Below are positions 53,330 to 62,153 of a stretch of DNA of 64,000 nt, in pieces. Source of the stretch: Streptomyces sp. Tu6071 (GTDB taxonomy: Bacteria > Actinomycetota > Actinomycetes > Streptomycetales > Streptomycetaceae). The position numbers and the translations under genes are program-made. The DNA is taken from contig NZ_CM001165.1 of the NCBI RefSeq assembly GCF_000213055.1, positions 5,354,945-5,418,944 of the forward strand. Reading direction: 5' to 3'. The notes beneath the pieces are model-generated. The model was not told the origin of the DNA, searched no databases, and saw only the letters and a program-made list of their open reading frames with translations. Each line of letters opens with the position of its first letter. Within the stretch, counting starts at the first letter, position 1.

Positions 53330-53332
53330 GGT
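53327..53332 (+). promoter_or_regulatory. Candidate -10 element before the RNase Z-type gene
   Basis: TAGGGT, overlapping the HIT stop codon, six bases before the ATG at 53339. It suggests a separate leaderless transcript despite the tight spacing. Confidence 0.45.
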
Positions 53333-53338
53333 GGGCCC

Positions 53339-54244
53339 ATGGCAGGGCGTGAGCTTGTCGTTCTCGGGACCGCGAGTCAGCTGCCCACGCGGCGGCGTGG
53401 GCACAACGGGTATGTCCTGCGCTGGGACGGGGAGGCGTTCCTCTTCGATCCCGGCGAGGGCACGCAGCGGCAGATGACCCATGCGGGGATCTCCGCGACG
53501 GCGCTGCACCGTGTCTGCGTCACGCACTTCCACGGGGACCACTCGCTCGGCCTCGCCGGGGTGATCCAGCGCATCAACCTCGACCGGGTCCCGCACCCGG
53601 TGTACGCGCACTACCCGGCGAGCGGCGAGGAGTACTTCCGGCGGCTGCGGTACGCGACGTCGTACTACGAGAGCGTCGGGATCACTCCCGTGCCCGTGCA
53701 CGAGGAGGGCGTGCTCGTCACGACCCCCGGCTACACCCTGGAGACGCGGCGGCTCAGCCATCCCGTCGAGTCCTTCGGTTACCGGCTCACCGAGCCGGAC
53801 GGGGTGCGGATGCTGCCCGAGGCGCTGGCGGCGCACGGTATCGAGGGGCCGGACGTGGGGCGGCTGCGGCGCGCGGGCGAGCTGCGCGGGGTACTGCTCG
53901 AAGAGGTCAGCGAGGTGCGGCGCGGGCAGCGTTTCGCCTTCGTCATGGACACCCGCATGTGCCGGGGCGCCGAGGAGCTGGCCGAGGGCTGCGACCTGCT
54001 CGTCATCGAGTCGACCTTCGCCGACGAGGACGCGGCCCTCGCCGAGGAACACGGCCACCTCACCGCCGGACAGGCCGCCGCGCTCGCCCGCGACGCCGGG
54101 GTGCGGCATCTGGTGCTGACGCACTTCTCGCAGCGCTACGAGGACCCCGCCGTGTTCGCGTGCCAGGCCCGCGCGGCCGGTTACGAAGGGGGCCTCACCA
54201 TCGCCGAGGACTTCGACCGCGTGCCCGTACCCCCACGCCTCTGA
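53339..54244 (+). CDS. rnz: Ribonuclease Z (tRNA 3'-end processing type)
   Basis: 301 aa, close to the ~305 aa of short RNase Z. Metal motif [19 protein letters not shown] (HxHxDH), [20 protein letters not shown], then [20 protein letters not shown] and [31 protein letters not shown]. The start [20 protein letters not shown] is the family's N-terminal strand. RNase Z cuts tRNA precursors lacking an encoded CCA, as with the two tRNA-Ala genes in this window. Relation to tRNA processing is inferred from the family. Confidence 0.93.
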   Translation: MAGRELVVLGTASQLPTRRRGHNGYVLRWDGEAFLFDPGEGTQRQMTHAGISATALHRVCVTHFHGDHSLGLAGVIQRINLDRVPHPVYAHYPASGEEYFRRLRYATSYYESVGITPVPVHEEGVLVTTPGYTLETRRLSHPVESFGYRLTEPDGVRMLPEALAAHGIEGPDVGRLRRAGELRGVLLEEVSEVRRGQRFAFVMDTRMCRGAEELAEGCDLLVIESTFADEDAALAEEHGHLTAGQAAALARDAGVRHLVLTHFSQRYEDPAVFACQARAAGYEGGLTIAEDFDRVPVPPRL

Positions 54245-54823
54245 CTCTCCCCGAGGAGGACAACGGGCGGCGAGTACGGATCGCCCGGCGGGACCACCGA
54301 GGTCGGCCTCGCGCTGGTCGCGCTCGTGCCAACGATCGCGAACGCGCGCACGACGCCCGCAGCCACCACCCCGGTCGCCGAGGGGCCGCATCCCGCGCAG
54401 GGCCACGCAACCAGCTCCGCCTCGGTCGCCGGGCTGTCCGCCCCTGCCGTTGCTGAGTCCGAACCGCAGACTGGTCGTTCGTCGCCGTCACTCCGGTCGC
54501 CGAGGGGCTCATCCCGCGCCGGGCTCCGGAGCCAGCTCTGCCTTGGTCGCCGGGCTGCCCCCCCGGTCACCTTCTTCGTGGCTGCGCAACGGGGCCTCCG
54601 CCCTTCGGGTCCGGCATGACTTCCCCCCTTGTTGTTCATGATCCTGGGGTCGTGTCACCGGGTCCGACGGACCGCTGATGAGGGGCTTGAGCACCGGCTT
54701 CACCCAAGTCGGAAGAGCCCTCCGTGACGTGGATGCGGCAGCTCGGTGCCGTGCCAGGGCCGGACGAAAAGCGTGATGGAGGGGCCTGCACGTGATCGAC
54801 ACCGGTGACATCGACGTCCAGAG
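54245..54823. other. Non-coding stretch with ~120-bp repeats
   Basis: About 580 bases without a supported gene. It holds two repeat copies (54371 and 54493), then GGGTCGTGTCACCGGGTCCG and sequence leading into the transposase remnant. Short frames here are repeat translation. Confidence 0.6.
54371..54565 (+). repeat. Tandem pair of a ~120-bp degenerate repeat (left array)
   Basis: Copies begin at 54371 and 54493, each with CCGGTCGCCGAGGGG, then CATCCCGCGC and GGTCGCCGGGCTG. The second is preceded by TGGTCGTTCGTCGCCGT. Two related copies lie at 55984 and 56104. Confidence 0.75.
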
Positions 54824-55383
54824 CGACTGGTCGAGTGGATCTTCGCTGCCCTGGACGAGCAGACCGTGACTGCCCCCGGGACCGACGCGGCCACGCTGTC
54901 GTCCCGAGCCTGGCCGCCTCACTCACGGCCGTGCTCGACCAGCGCAAACTCTTGGCCGGGCGGATCGAGGAACTGCTGGATGCCCACCTTCTTTCGAAGG
55001 TCCTGGCCTCGATGCCGGGAGTCGGTGTCAGAACCGGAGCCAGGATTTTGATCGAGGTCGGCGACGGCAGCACCTTCCCGACGGCCAGCCATCTCGCCGC
55101 CTATGCGAGTCTCGCCCCCGGCGACCCGGAGCTCGGGCTCATCGATCCGTGGCGAACAGCCTTCCACAAGCGGAAACAAGCAGCTCAAGCGAGCTTTCTT
55201 CCTTCCGCGTTCGCCGCTCTGGGCGACCCGACCTCGCCGGCCTATTACGACAGGAAGCTTGCCCAGGGCAAGCGCCACACCCAGGCCCTGCTCTGTCTCG
55301 CCAGGCGCCGGGCCGACGTCCTCTTCGCGATGCTTCGCGACGGCACCTTCTATGCACTGCGGCCGTGGATCCCCGTCACCTGA
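54824..55383 (+). pseudogene. IS110-family transposase remnant (C-terminal part, frameshifted)
   Basis: Reads as the Transposase_20 half of an IS110-type transposase in three pieces: RLVEWIFAALDEQTVTAPGT in one frame, then (shift near 54899) PSLAASLTAVLDQRKLLAGR and VLASMPGVGVRTGARILIEV in a second, then (near 55115) GSSIRGEQPSTSGNKQLKRA in the first, and (near 55200) back to AFAALGDPTSPAYYDRKLAQ and RRADVLFAMLRDGTFYALRP. The N-terminal DEDD catalytic half is missing. It cannot encode an active transposase. The 3' end overlaps the end of the convergent minus-strand gene. Confidence 0.85.
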
Positions 55384-55861
55384 GCTGCGGGCCTGCGAGG
55401 AGAACGACTCGATCGGCTTCGACGTCGAAGCCGATCACCGGATGGCCGTACTCGCCCTCCGGGTCCATCAGTACCGGCTTGCCCAGCCGACGCCCGATCT
55501 CCCGAAACAAGCCGCAGAGCACATCAAGTCGGTCCTGGCTCTGCAGCTCCCGCAGGTCGATGTCGAAGTCGACTTCGTCGACGGCATGGAAGCTGAAGAT
55601 CACCAACACATCGGCAGCCGGCCAGACCCGCAGGCCCGGGCACTCGGTCTCCACCGGACGGGACAGCACGGCCTCCGCCCGAGGCACCGGAAGCACCGTC
55701 TCTCCCTCGGAGTACTGGCACTTCCAGCCCTTCTCCGCGACAAGATCGAGGACCATCTGCCAGTCCTCGACCGAGGCATTCGGGACACGCACGTCCGGCA
55801 ACGACCCCATCAAGTCCAGGTCGAAGAAGCACTGCACGTCATCCCACAGCAGGTCGCTCAC
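55376..55861 (-). CDS. Hypothetical protein, immunity-like
   Basis: 161 aa from the GTG at 55861 (VSDLLWDDVQCFFDLD); an in-frame GTG at 55897 would add 12 residues with no visible conservation. The protein is acidic and Trp/Leu-rich: LMGSLPDVRVPNASVEDWQM, VLDLVAEKGWKCQYSEGE, LRVWPAADVLVIFSFHA, VDFDIDLRELQSQDRLDVLC and PVLMDPEGEYGHPVIGFDVE. I recall repeated actinobacterial paralogues of this form, often near mobile elements; the small acidic nature is like immunity proteins. No toxin gene is next to it. Function unproven. Confidence 0.7.
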   Translation of the reverse strand: MSDLLWDDVQCFFDLDLMGSLPDVRVPNASVEDWQMVLDLVAEKGWKCQYSEGETVLPVPRAEAVLSRPVETECPGLRVWPAADVLVIFSFHAVDEVDFDIDLRELQSQDRLDVLCGLFREIGRRLGKPVLMDPEGEYGHPVIGFDVEADRVVLLAGPQLR

Positions 55862-55983
55862 CCAGCCATGCTGCCTGGACCGCTGACCCCAACGCACCCC
55901 CGTTTCCCTTGACCAAAGACATAGGGGCAGCCCCCGGGCGTCGCCGAATCCAACCTGCGGCTTGGTCGTTCGTCGCCGCCGCT

Positions 55984-56190
55984 CCGGTTGCCGAGGGGTC
56001 GCATCCCGCCCCGGGCCGCGGGACCGGCTCCGCCCCGGTCGTTGGGTTGTCCGCCCCCGGCCGCTGCCGAGACCGGATCGTGGTCCCGTGGTCCGTTGCC
56101 GCGCCGGTCATCGAGGGGCCGCCTCCCGCGCTGGGCCCTGGAATCCGCTCCGTCTCCGGCCGCCGGGCCCGCCCCCTGCCGCCCGGCTGC
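55984..56190 (+). repeat. Tandem pair of a ~120-bp degenerate repeat (right array)
   Basis: Copies begin at 55984 (CCGGTTGCCGAGGGG) and 56104 (CCGGTCATCGAGGGG), 120 bases apart, with the same internal order as 54371 and 54493. The first is preceded by TGGTCGTTCGTCGCCG, as in the left array. Confidence 0.75.
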
Positions 56191-56307
56191 CGACGTGGCC
56201 GTAGTCCTGTGCCTCGCCTCTCATTTCGTCACGCGACCTGCCTCACCCCTGCCGGCCGCTCCCTTCCCGCGTGGCTCACGCCACGTCTCGGGGGCCTGTG
56301 ATTCACG

Positions 56308-56313
56308 TAGGAT
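56308..56313 (+). promoter_or_regulatory. Candidate -10 element for leaderless deaminase gene
   Basis: TAGGAT, six bases before the ATG at 56320. Confidence 0.45.
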
Positions 56314-56319
56314 TCTCGG

Positions 56320-57327
56320 ATGCCCACTTCTGTACCCATCCCCAAGGCAGAGCTGCACCTTCACATCGAAGGCACCCTCGAACCGGAGCTTGCCTTCGCG
56401 CTCGCCGCTCGCAACGGGGTCACGCTCAGCCACGACGACACGCTCGCGCTGCGCAGCGCCTTCGCCTTTCAGGATCTTCAGTCCTTCCTGGACCTCTACT
56501 ACGAGCTGATGGCGGTCCTGCGCACCGAGCGTGACTTCGAGGAGCTTGCCGACGCGTATCTGGCGCGGGCCGCCGCGCAGGGGGTGCGGCATGCGGAGAT
56601 CTTCTTCGACCCGCAGGCGCACACCTCGCGCGGCGTGCCGTTCGGGACCGTCGTCGAGGGGCTCGGGCGGGCGCTCGACCGGTCGGTGGAGCGGTACGGG
56701 ATCAGCACCCGCCTCATCATGTGTTTCCTGCGCGACCAGCCCGTCGCCTCCGCGCTCGCGACGCTCGCCGAGGCCGAGCCGTATCTCGGCCGCATCACCG
56801 GCGTCGGCCTCGACTCGGCCGAGCTGGGCAACCCGCCGGGGCCCTTCCGCGAGGTCTACGAGCGGGCCGCCGCGCTCGGGCTGCACCGGGTCGCGCACGC
56901 GGGCGAGGAGGGCGGTCCCGAGTACGTCACCGAGGCGCTCGACGCGCTCGGTGTGGAGCGCGTCGACCACGGCCGCCGGGTGCTGGAGGACCCCGCGCTC
57001 GTCGCGCGGCTCGTGCGCGAGCAGATCCCGCTGACGCTGTGCCCGCTCTCGAACGTGCGGCTGCGCGGGATCGACACGATGGAGCAGCACCCGCTGCGGG
57101 ACATGCTCGACGCGGGCCTGAAGTGCACCGTGAACTCCGACGACCCGTCCTACTTCGGCGGCTACGCGCAGGACAACTTCGACGCCGTCCGCACCGCGCT
57201 CGGCCTCACCGAGGACCAGGAGCGCACCCTCGCGCGCAACTCCTTCGAGGCGGCCTTCCTGGAGGACGACGAGGAACTGCGCACGCGGTACCTCAAGGCC
57301 GTCGAGGCACACCGCTTCCAGGGCTGA
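56320..57327 (+). CDS. Adenosine/adenine deaminase family protein, probably adenine deaminase type
   Basis: 335 aa amidohydrolase. Zinc ligands and catalytic residues: KAELHLHIEGTLEPEL (HxH), HRVAHAGEEGGPEYV (His, Glu), VERVDHGRRVLEDP and KCTVNSDDPSYFGGY (Asp pair). The PKAELHLHIEGTLEPEL start, PLTLCPLSNVRLRGIDTMEQ and SDDPSYFGGY are, as I recall, features of the Pseudomonas PA0148-type adenine deaminases rather than classical adenosine deaminase. Many genomes label this gene add. Either product would serve purine salvage. Probably leaderless. Confidence 0.85.
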   Translation: MPTSVPIPKAELHLHIEGTLEPELAFALAARNGVTLSHDDTLALRSAFAFQDLQSFLDLYYELMAVLRTERDFEELADAYLARAAAQGVRHAEIFFDPQAHTSRGVPFGTVVEGLGRALDRSVERYGISTRLIMCFLRDQPVASALATLAEAEPYLGRITGVGLDSAELGNPPGPFREVYERAAALGLHRVAHAGEEGGPEYVTEALDALGVERVDHGRRVLEDPALVARLVREQIPLTLCPLSNVRLRGIDTMEQHPLRDMLDAGLKCTVNSDDPSYFGGYAQDNFDAVRTALGLTEDQERTLARNSFEAAFLEDDEELRTRYLKAVEAHRFQG

Positions 57328-57380
57328 GGAGACGGCGGCGGTGCGGGGCGGGCGGCCTCCACGGGTACGGGCCGCCCCGC

Positions 57381-57450
57381 CCCCGGCCGACTCGTCCCCG
57401 TCCCGCCGTGCCCGTCCCCGGCCGACTCGTCCCCGTCCCGCCGTGCCCGT
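57381..57450 (+). repeat. Perfect 35-bp tandem duplication
   Basis: Two identical 35-base units (57381-57415, 57416-57450) starting CCCCGGCCGACTCGTCCCCG, in the spacer between the deaminase and the MFS gene, followed by decayed pieces. Confidence 0.9.
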
Positions 57451-57561
57451 CCCCGCACCGTCGCGCACGAGCCCGCCCCCGTGCCGCCGCCCCGCACCTG
57501 AGCACCCCCCGTCCCGCCGCCCCGTACCGCGGCACCCGCCCCCGTCCCGCCGCCCCGCCCC

Positions 57562-58887
57562 TCAGCCCCCCACCCGTTCCGGTCCCGCCGCGCCGAAGTG
57601 CGTGCGGTCCGGGTCGGCCGTCGGGACCGCGATCTCCGTGACCGTCTGTTCGGGGGCGCCGATCCGCGGGATCGTGCCCGAGGGAGCGCCGGCGCGGGCC
57701 GCGACGAGGGCCGCGCTCGCGCCGCCCCGGCGCCGTACCGCGCCCGGCACGAGCGGGCGCCCGCCCGTGTGCAGCGCGACGGCCGTGAGCGGTACGGCGA
57801 GGACGAGCAGTGCCGTCGCGAGGACGAGGCCCATGCCCGTGAAGCCCGCCGACTCGACGAGGAGGCTTCCGGTGACCGGGCCGCACGCCACGCCGAGCGA
57901 GGACGCCGAGCCGACGAGCACTGCCCAGCGCCCGCGCGGGTCGAGCGAGGCGGCGAGGCCGATGAGGTAGGAGAGGACGACCGGGTAGCCGGTGTTCCAC
58001 AGCACCTCCCCACCCGCGAAGCTCCCGAGCCCGTGCGCGGAGGCGCTCACCGCGATGCACGCGGCGATGACCACCGTGCCGAGCCCGATGGGCGCCGCGC
58101 GTCCGGCCCGCGAGCCGAGGGCTCCGGCGCCGAGCACCCCGAGGAGCCCGCCGCCGAGCGCGACGGCGAAGACCACGCCGACCGCGACCTCGCCGAGCCC
58201 GGCCTGCTCCATGCCGATCCGTCCGCTCACGCCCCACAGCGCGTTCTGCGCGAGCGACCAGCCCGCGACGGAGAGCGCGAGCACGAGTCCCGAGCGGCGG
58301 TAGGGGAGCCGCCCGGTGGCCACGGGGACGGGGCTTTCCCCGGGGACGGCGCCGGGTCGGGAGTCCGCGAGGCCCCGCGTCGCCGGCCACACGAGCAGCG
58401 GCACCACCGCGAGCGCGAGGAGCGGGAGCCGGTGGCCCGGGCCGAAGTGGGGGAGCGTCAGGTAGAGCGCCCCCGCGACGCCCGAGACCGAGAGCAGCCC
58501 GGCCGAGGAGGCGCGGTGCGGGTCGCGCAGCGCCGCGATGCCCGAGGCGGCGACGGTCGTCGCCGTGCCCGAGCCGAAGCCGCCGAGGACGACCCCGAGC
58601 ACGACGAGCGGCAGCACGCCGCTGAGCGCGGCGAGCCCGTAGCCGAGGGCGGCGAGGAGCAGCCCGGCGCGCGCGACGCGGCGCGCCCCGAAGCGTTCGA
58701 CGCGCGAGGCGAGGGTGAATCCGGCGCTCGCCGAGCCGAGCAGCAGCCCGCTGCCGACGAGCCCGGCGTGCGCGGGGGTGAGCCCGAGCCCGGAACCGAT
58801 GCGCGAGACGACGGTGGGCAGGAGGTAGGAGGCGAGATAGCCGGCCGTGAAGAGGGCGACGAGGGGCCGGGCGGGGCGCGGAGGCAC
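57562..58887 (-). CDS. MFS transporter
   Basis: 441 aa from the GTG at 58887, chosen for GGA eight bases upstream and because it starts just before the first helix (PLVALFTAGYLASYLLPTVV). About 12 hydrophobic helices follow, with the loop 2-3 motif RVERFGARRVARAGLLLAAL and LGVVLGGFGSGTATTVAASG. The second half repeats the pattern (MEQAGLGEVAVGVVFAVALG, SYLIGLAASLDPRGRWAVLV). Longer forms up to 59073 would add an Arg/Pro-rich tail. The C-terminal ~60 residues are hydrophilic. The substrate is unknown; sugar or drug efflux types are both possible. Confidence 0.85.
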   Translation of the reverse strand: MPPRPARPLVALFTAGYLASYLLPTVVSRIGSGLGLTPAHAGLVGSGLLLGSASAGFTLASRVERFGARRVARAGLLLAALGYGLAALSGVLPLVVLGVVLGGFGSGTATTVAASGIAALRDPHRASSAGLLSVSGVAGALYLTLPHFGPGHRLPLLALAVVPLLVWPATRGLADSRPGAVPGESPVPVATGRLPYRRSGLVLALSVAGWSLAQNALWGVSGRIGMEQAGLGEVAVGVVFAVALGGGLLGVLGAGALGSRAGRAAPIGLGTVVIAACIAVSASAHGLGSFAGGEVLWNTGYPVVLSYLIGLAASLDPRGRWAVLVGSASSLGVACGPVTGSLLVESAGFTGMGLVLATALLVLAVPLTAVALHTGGRPLVPGAVRRRGGASAALVAARAGAPSGTIPRIGAPEQTVTEIAVPTADPDRTHFGAAGPERVGG

Positions 58888-59499
58888 GGGCGGTTCCAGA
58901 GCGGGTGCGAAGCGATGGGGGGAGGGCCCTTCCCGCCGGTTCGGGGCAGCGCGAGGCAGCCCGGAAGGGCGGTACGGGAAAAGGGGGTTCGCCACCGAAC
59001 GCCGGGGCCTCCGAGCCGGTGGAAGGGCCGGTGCCGGGGCTGTGCGACGGGTGCGCGAGGCAATTTGTATCAAGCCGCTTCGTCACCCGAAAAGCCGAGC
59101 GGGTGTGAGCTGGGTCACTTAATGTTTGGTATGCAGCAGGGCGGGTAACCATGCCGATTCGTCTGTTGTGGGCAGCGCGCGAGAGGGGCCGTCAACTCTC
59201 CTCGCGCAGGCCGGAGTTGCCGGATGCGCCCGAAGTGCGCCGGGTGTGAGAGCCCTTGTGCGCTGCTCCGCTCCCACGTGCCTCGATGACCCGCGACACG
59301 CACCACCGCCGCCGGCCTTTCACGTACCACCGGGCCCGGCCCTGCGCCGCGACTCCGGCACCGGCCCCTCGCCGCGCGCCCCGAACCCGGCCACCGGTCC
59401 CTCGCCGCGAACTCCGGCCCCCGTCCCGCGCCGCGCGCCCCGGACCCGGCCCCCATCGGCCCGCCCCGTTCCCGGCGCCTTCCTCCGCCCGCCCCCGCG
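58888..59499. other. Spacer between MFS and GH4 genes
   Basis: About 610 bases. 59060-59160 is richer in A/T (around TTAATGTTTGGTATGC) and could hold a promoter for the minus-strand MFS gene. 59330-59480 is C-rich degenerate repeat. No supported gene. Confidence 0.5.
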
Positions 59500-60801
59500 T
59501 CAGCCCTTCGCCGTGCGCTCCAGAATCCGGGCCGCCACCGCCGGGGAGTCCACGAGCGGGTGGAGGGCCAGCGCGCGCAGGGCCGCCGTGCGGTCCTTGA
59601 AGAGTGCCGCCTCGATCGTCGCCCGCTCGACCGCCTTGAGCTGGAGCATCAGCCCGAGTTCGGCCTCGCCGAGCGGGGCGCACGGCAGGGGGTGCGCGCC
59701 CCGCGCGTCCACCTCGCACACCGTCTCGATGATCGCGTCCGGCGGGAGCTGAGGCACCGTCGTCCCGTTCCGCACGTTCAGGATGAGCCGCGTGCCGCGC
59801 GCGTCGCCCGCGATCGCCCGCATCAGCGCGAGCGCCACCTGGTCGTAGCCGCCGCCCGCCAGATCCTCCTCGTCGCGCTCCCAGCCGCCACTCGCCTCGC
59901 GGCTCTCCGCCATGTACGTCTCCTCGCGCTCCCGGCGCGTCGCCTCCCACAGCTCGTACGCGCGGGCGGGCTCGCGCGCCGCGGCCGTGAAGAACGCCTC
60001 CTGCTGCTCGCGCAGGAACTCCCCGCGCGTCGCGCCCGCCGCGCGCACCGCGGCCAGGGCCTCGCGGCGGAAGTAGTAGTAGTGCAGGTACTCGTTGGGC
60101 AGCGAGCCGAGCGCGCGCAGCCAGTCCGCGCCGAAGAGCCGCCCCTCCTCGAAGGACTCCAGGGCCGTACGGTCCGCGAGCAGCGCTTCGAGCAGGTCCG
60201 TGCCGTCCGCCGCGCGCAGTTCGCGCAGCCAGCCGAGGTGGTTGAGCCCGACGTACGCGTACGAGACCGAGCCGGGCGCCGCCCCGGCCGCCCGTGCCGC
60301 GCGCCGGACGAGGCCCACGGGCGAGTCGCAGATCCCGATGACGCGCTCACCGAGCACCCCCGCCATCGCCTCCGTCACCGTCCCCGCCGGATTGGTGAAG
60401 TTGATGACCCAGGCGTCGGGGGCCACGGCCCGTACCCGCTCCGCGATCTCCACCGCGACCGGCACCGTGCGCAGCCCGTACAGCACGCCGCCCGCGCCGA
60501 CCGTCTCCTGGCCGAGCACGCCCTCGGCGAGCGGCACCCGCTCGTCGGCGACACGCCCGGCGGTGCCGCCCACGCGGATCGCGGAGAAGACGAAGTCGGC
60601 ACCGCGCAGGGCGTCGTCCAGGTCCTCGGCGGTACGGACGCGGGGGCCGCCGCCGGGAAGTCGCTCCAGGACCGCGCGGATCACGCCGAGGCGCACCGGG
60701 TCGCTGTCGTGGAGCGTCAGCTCGTCGACCTCGCCGCCCGCCAGTGCCCCGTACACGAGCGGCACCCGGAAGCCGCCACCGCCCAGAATCGTCAGCCTCA
60801 T
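59500..60801 (-). CDS. GH4 family 6-phospho-beta-glucosidase
   Basis: 433 aa. GH4 enzymes use NAD and a metal to cleave phosphorylated glucosides by oxidation-elimination. Motifs: RLTILGGGGFRVPLVYGALA (Rossmann start), INFTNPAGTVTEAM, VIGICDSPVGLVRRA (metal-binding Cys) and YAYVGLNHLGWLRELR (Asn-His). NEYLHYYYFRREAL is typical of the BglT/LicH branch. The start at 60801 has TACGTT seven bases upstream, so leaderless transcription is likely. It diverges from a PfkB kinase gene with only 91 bases between starts. No PTS gene is nearby. Confidence 0.93.
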   Translation of the reverse strand: MRLTILGGGGFRVPLVYGALAGGEVDELTLHDSDPVRLGVIRAVLERLPGGGPRVRTAEDLDDALRGADFVFSAIRVGGTAGRVADERVPLAEGVLGQETVGAGGVLYGLRTVPVAVEIAERVRAVAPDAWVINFTNPAGTVTEAMAGVLGERVIGICDSPVGLVRRAARAAGAAPGSVSYAYVGLNHLGWLRELRAADGTDLLEALLADRTALESFEEGRLFGADWLRALGSLPNEYLHYYYFRREALAAVRAAGATRGEFLREQQEAFFTAAAREPARAYELWEATRREREETYMAESREASGGWERDEEDLAGGGYDQVALALMRAIAGDARGTRLILNVRNGTTVPQLPPDAIIETVCEVDARGAHPLPCAPLGEAELGLMLQLKAVERATIEAALFKDRTAALRALALHPLVDSPAVAARILERTAKG

Positions 60802-60808
60802 GATCCGG

Positions 60809-60814
60809 AACGTA
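60809..60814 (-). promoter_or_regulatory. Candidate -10 element for leaderless GH4 gene
   Basis: TACGTT on the minus strand, seven bases from the ATG at 60801. Confidence 0.45.
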
Positions 60815-60892
60815 CCCCACGGCGCGCTGCTCGCACCTCGCGCCCATCGGGCACACTGGCCGCAATCGCACCGACCAGGGGAGGCACGCACC

Positions 60893-62104
60893 GTGAGCAC
60901 CGATCCGTACGGAACCGGCCCCGCCGCCCCCCGCAGCGAGCCGTCCGCGGCCCCGCCCGTCGCTCCGCGTACCGAGGACCCGCCCGGCGCCCGCGTGGAC
61001 CCGTCCGCGGCCCCGCGCATCGACCCGCTCGCCGCGATCCGCGACCCCGCCGGGCCCGTCTGCGACGTCTACCTCACCGGGACCGTCTTCCTCGACATCA
61101 TTTTCACCGGGCTCGACTCCGCTCCCGTGCGGGGCACCGAGTCGTGGGCGCGCGGCATGGGCTCCAGCCCCGGCGGCGTCGCGAACATGGCGACCGCGCT
61201 CGCCCGGCTCGGGCTGCGCACCTCGCTCGCGGCGGCGTTCGGCGACGACCACTACGGGGAGTACTGCTGGGACGCGCTCGCGCAGGGCGAGGGCATCGAC
61301 CTGACGCCCTCGCGGCGCGTCGCGGGCTGGCACTCGCCCGTGACGGTCTCGATGGCGTACGAGGGCGAGCGGACGATGGTCTCGCACGGGCACGACGCGC
61401 CGATTCCCGCGCCCGCCCCCGAGAACGTGCCGCCCGCGCGCGCCGCCGTCGCCTCGCTCGCCCCCGGGCGGCCCGCGCCGTGGATCGCGCACGCCGCCGC
61501 GCGCGGCACCCGGGTCTTCGCCGACGTCGGCTGGGACGAGTCGGGGCGCTGGGAGCTCGCGGCGCTCGGCGACCTCGGCCACTGCGAGGCGTTCCTGCCG
61601 AACGCCGAGGAGGCGATGCGCTACACGCGCACCTCGTGCCCGCGCGCCGCCGCGCACGCGCTCGCCGAGTACGTCCCCCTCGCCGTCGTCACGCTCGGTA
61701 CGGAGGGCGCGTACGCCGTCGACGGGCGCACCGGCGAGAGCGCCGAGGTCCCCGCGATCCGCGTCCCGGCGCTCGACCCGACGGGGGCCGGGGACGTCTT
61801 CGTCGCCGGTTTCCTCACCGGCAGCCTCGCGGGCTGGCCGCTCGCCGACCGCCTCGCCTTCGCGGGCCTGACCGCCGCGCTCTCCGTGCAGGAGTTCGGC
61901 GGTTCGCTCTCGGCCCCCGGCTGGGCGGAGGTCGCCACGTGGTGGCGCCACGTCCAGGCGTACGACGACCAGGACCCGGCGGCGCTGCGCCGCTACGCCT
62001 TCCTGGACGCCCTCCTGCCGGGCGCGGGCACGAGCGCGCCGTGGCCCCGGCGCCGCGCGGTGCCGACGATCGGGTTCCGGGCGGGAGGCGGGGGAGCGGG
62101 CTGA
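60893..62104 (+). CDS. PfkB family carbohydrate kinase
   Basis: 403 aa, GTG at 60893 with GGGGAGG upstream. After a Pro/Ala-rich N-terminal ~50 residues, the ribokinase fold begins (VCDVYLTGTVFLDIIFTGLD). The PfkB signature 1 region is SSPGGVANMATALARLGLRT and signature 2 is ALDPTGAGDVFVAGFLTGSL with the catalytic Asp. ATP-site FADVGWDESGRW and FLPNAEEAMRYT are also seen. It phosphorylates a sugar or nucleoside. The divergent GH4 gene next to it makes a sugar kinase likely (inference). The C-terminus is Gly/Arg-rich. Confidence 0.92.
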   Translation: MSTDPYGTGPAAPRSEPSAAPPVAPRTEDPPGARVDPSAAPRIDPLAAIRDPAGPVCDVYLTGTVFLDIIFTGLDSAPVRGTESWARGMGSSPGGVANMATALARLGLRTSLAAAFGDDHYGEYCWDALAQGEGIDLTPSRRVAGWHSPVTVSMAYEGERTMVSHGHDAPIPAPAPENVPPARAAVASLAPGRPAPWIAHAAARGTRVFADVGWDESGRWELAALGDLGHCEAFLPNAEEAMRYTRTSCPRAAAHALAEYVPLAVVTLGTEGAYAVDGRTGESAEVPAIRVPALDPTGAGDVFVAGFLTGSLAGWPLADRLAFAGLTAALSVQEFGGSLSAPGWAEVATWWRHVQAYDDQDPAALRRYAFLDALLPGAGTSAPWPRRRAVPTIGFRAGGGGAG

Positions 62105-62153
62105 GCGGCGGGCGGTACGGGGCGGAGACGCGACGGTACGGGGCCGGGGCGGC

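Larger units (their letters stand above)
55862..56319. other. Non-coding stretch with right repeat array and the deaminase promoter
   Basis: About 460 bases. Two ~120-bp repeat copies (55984, 56104) fill most of it. TAGGAT at 56308-56313, six bases before the next ATG, is a candidate -10. No other gene is seen. Confidence 0.6.

Noticed and set aside
59151..59249. Small plus-strand frame starting MPIRLLWAARERGRQ
   Set aside because: No ribosome site, no relation to a downstream gene on the same strand, and strongly basic repeat-like sequence; a leader peptide role could not be supported.
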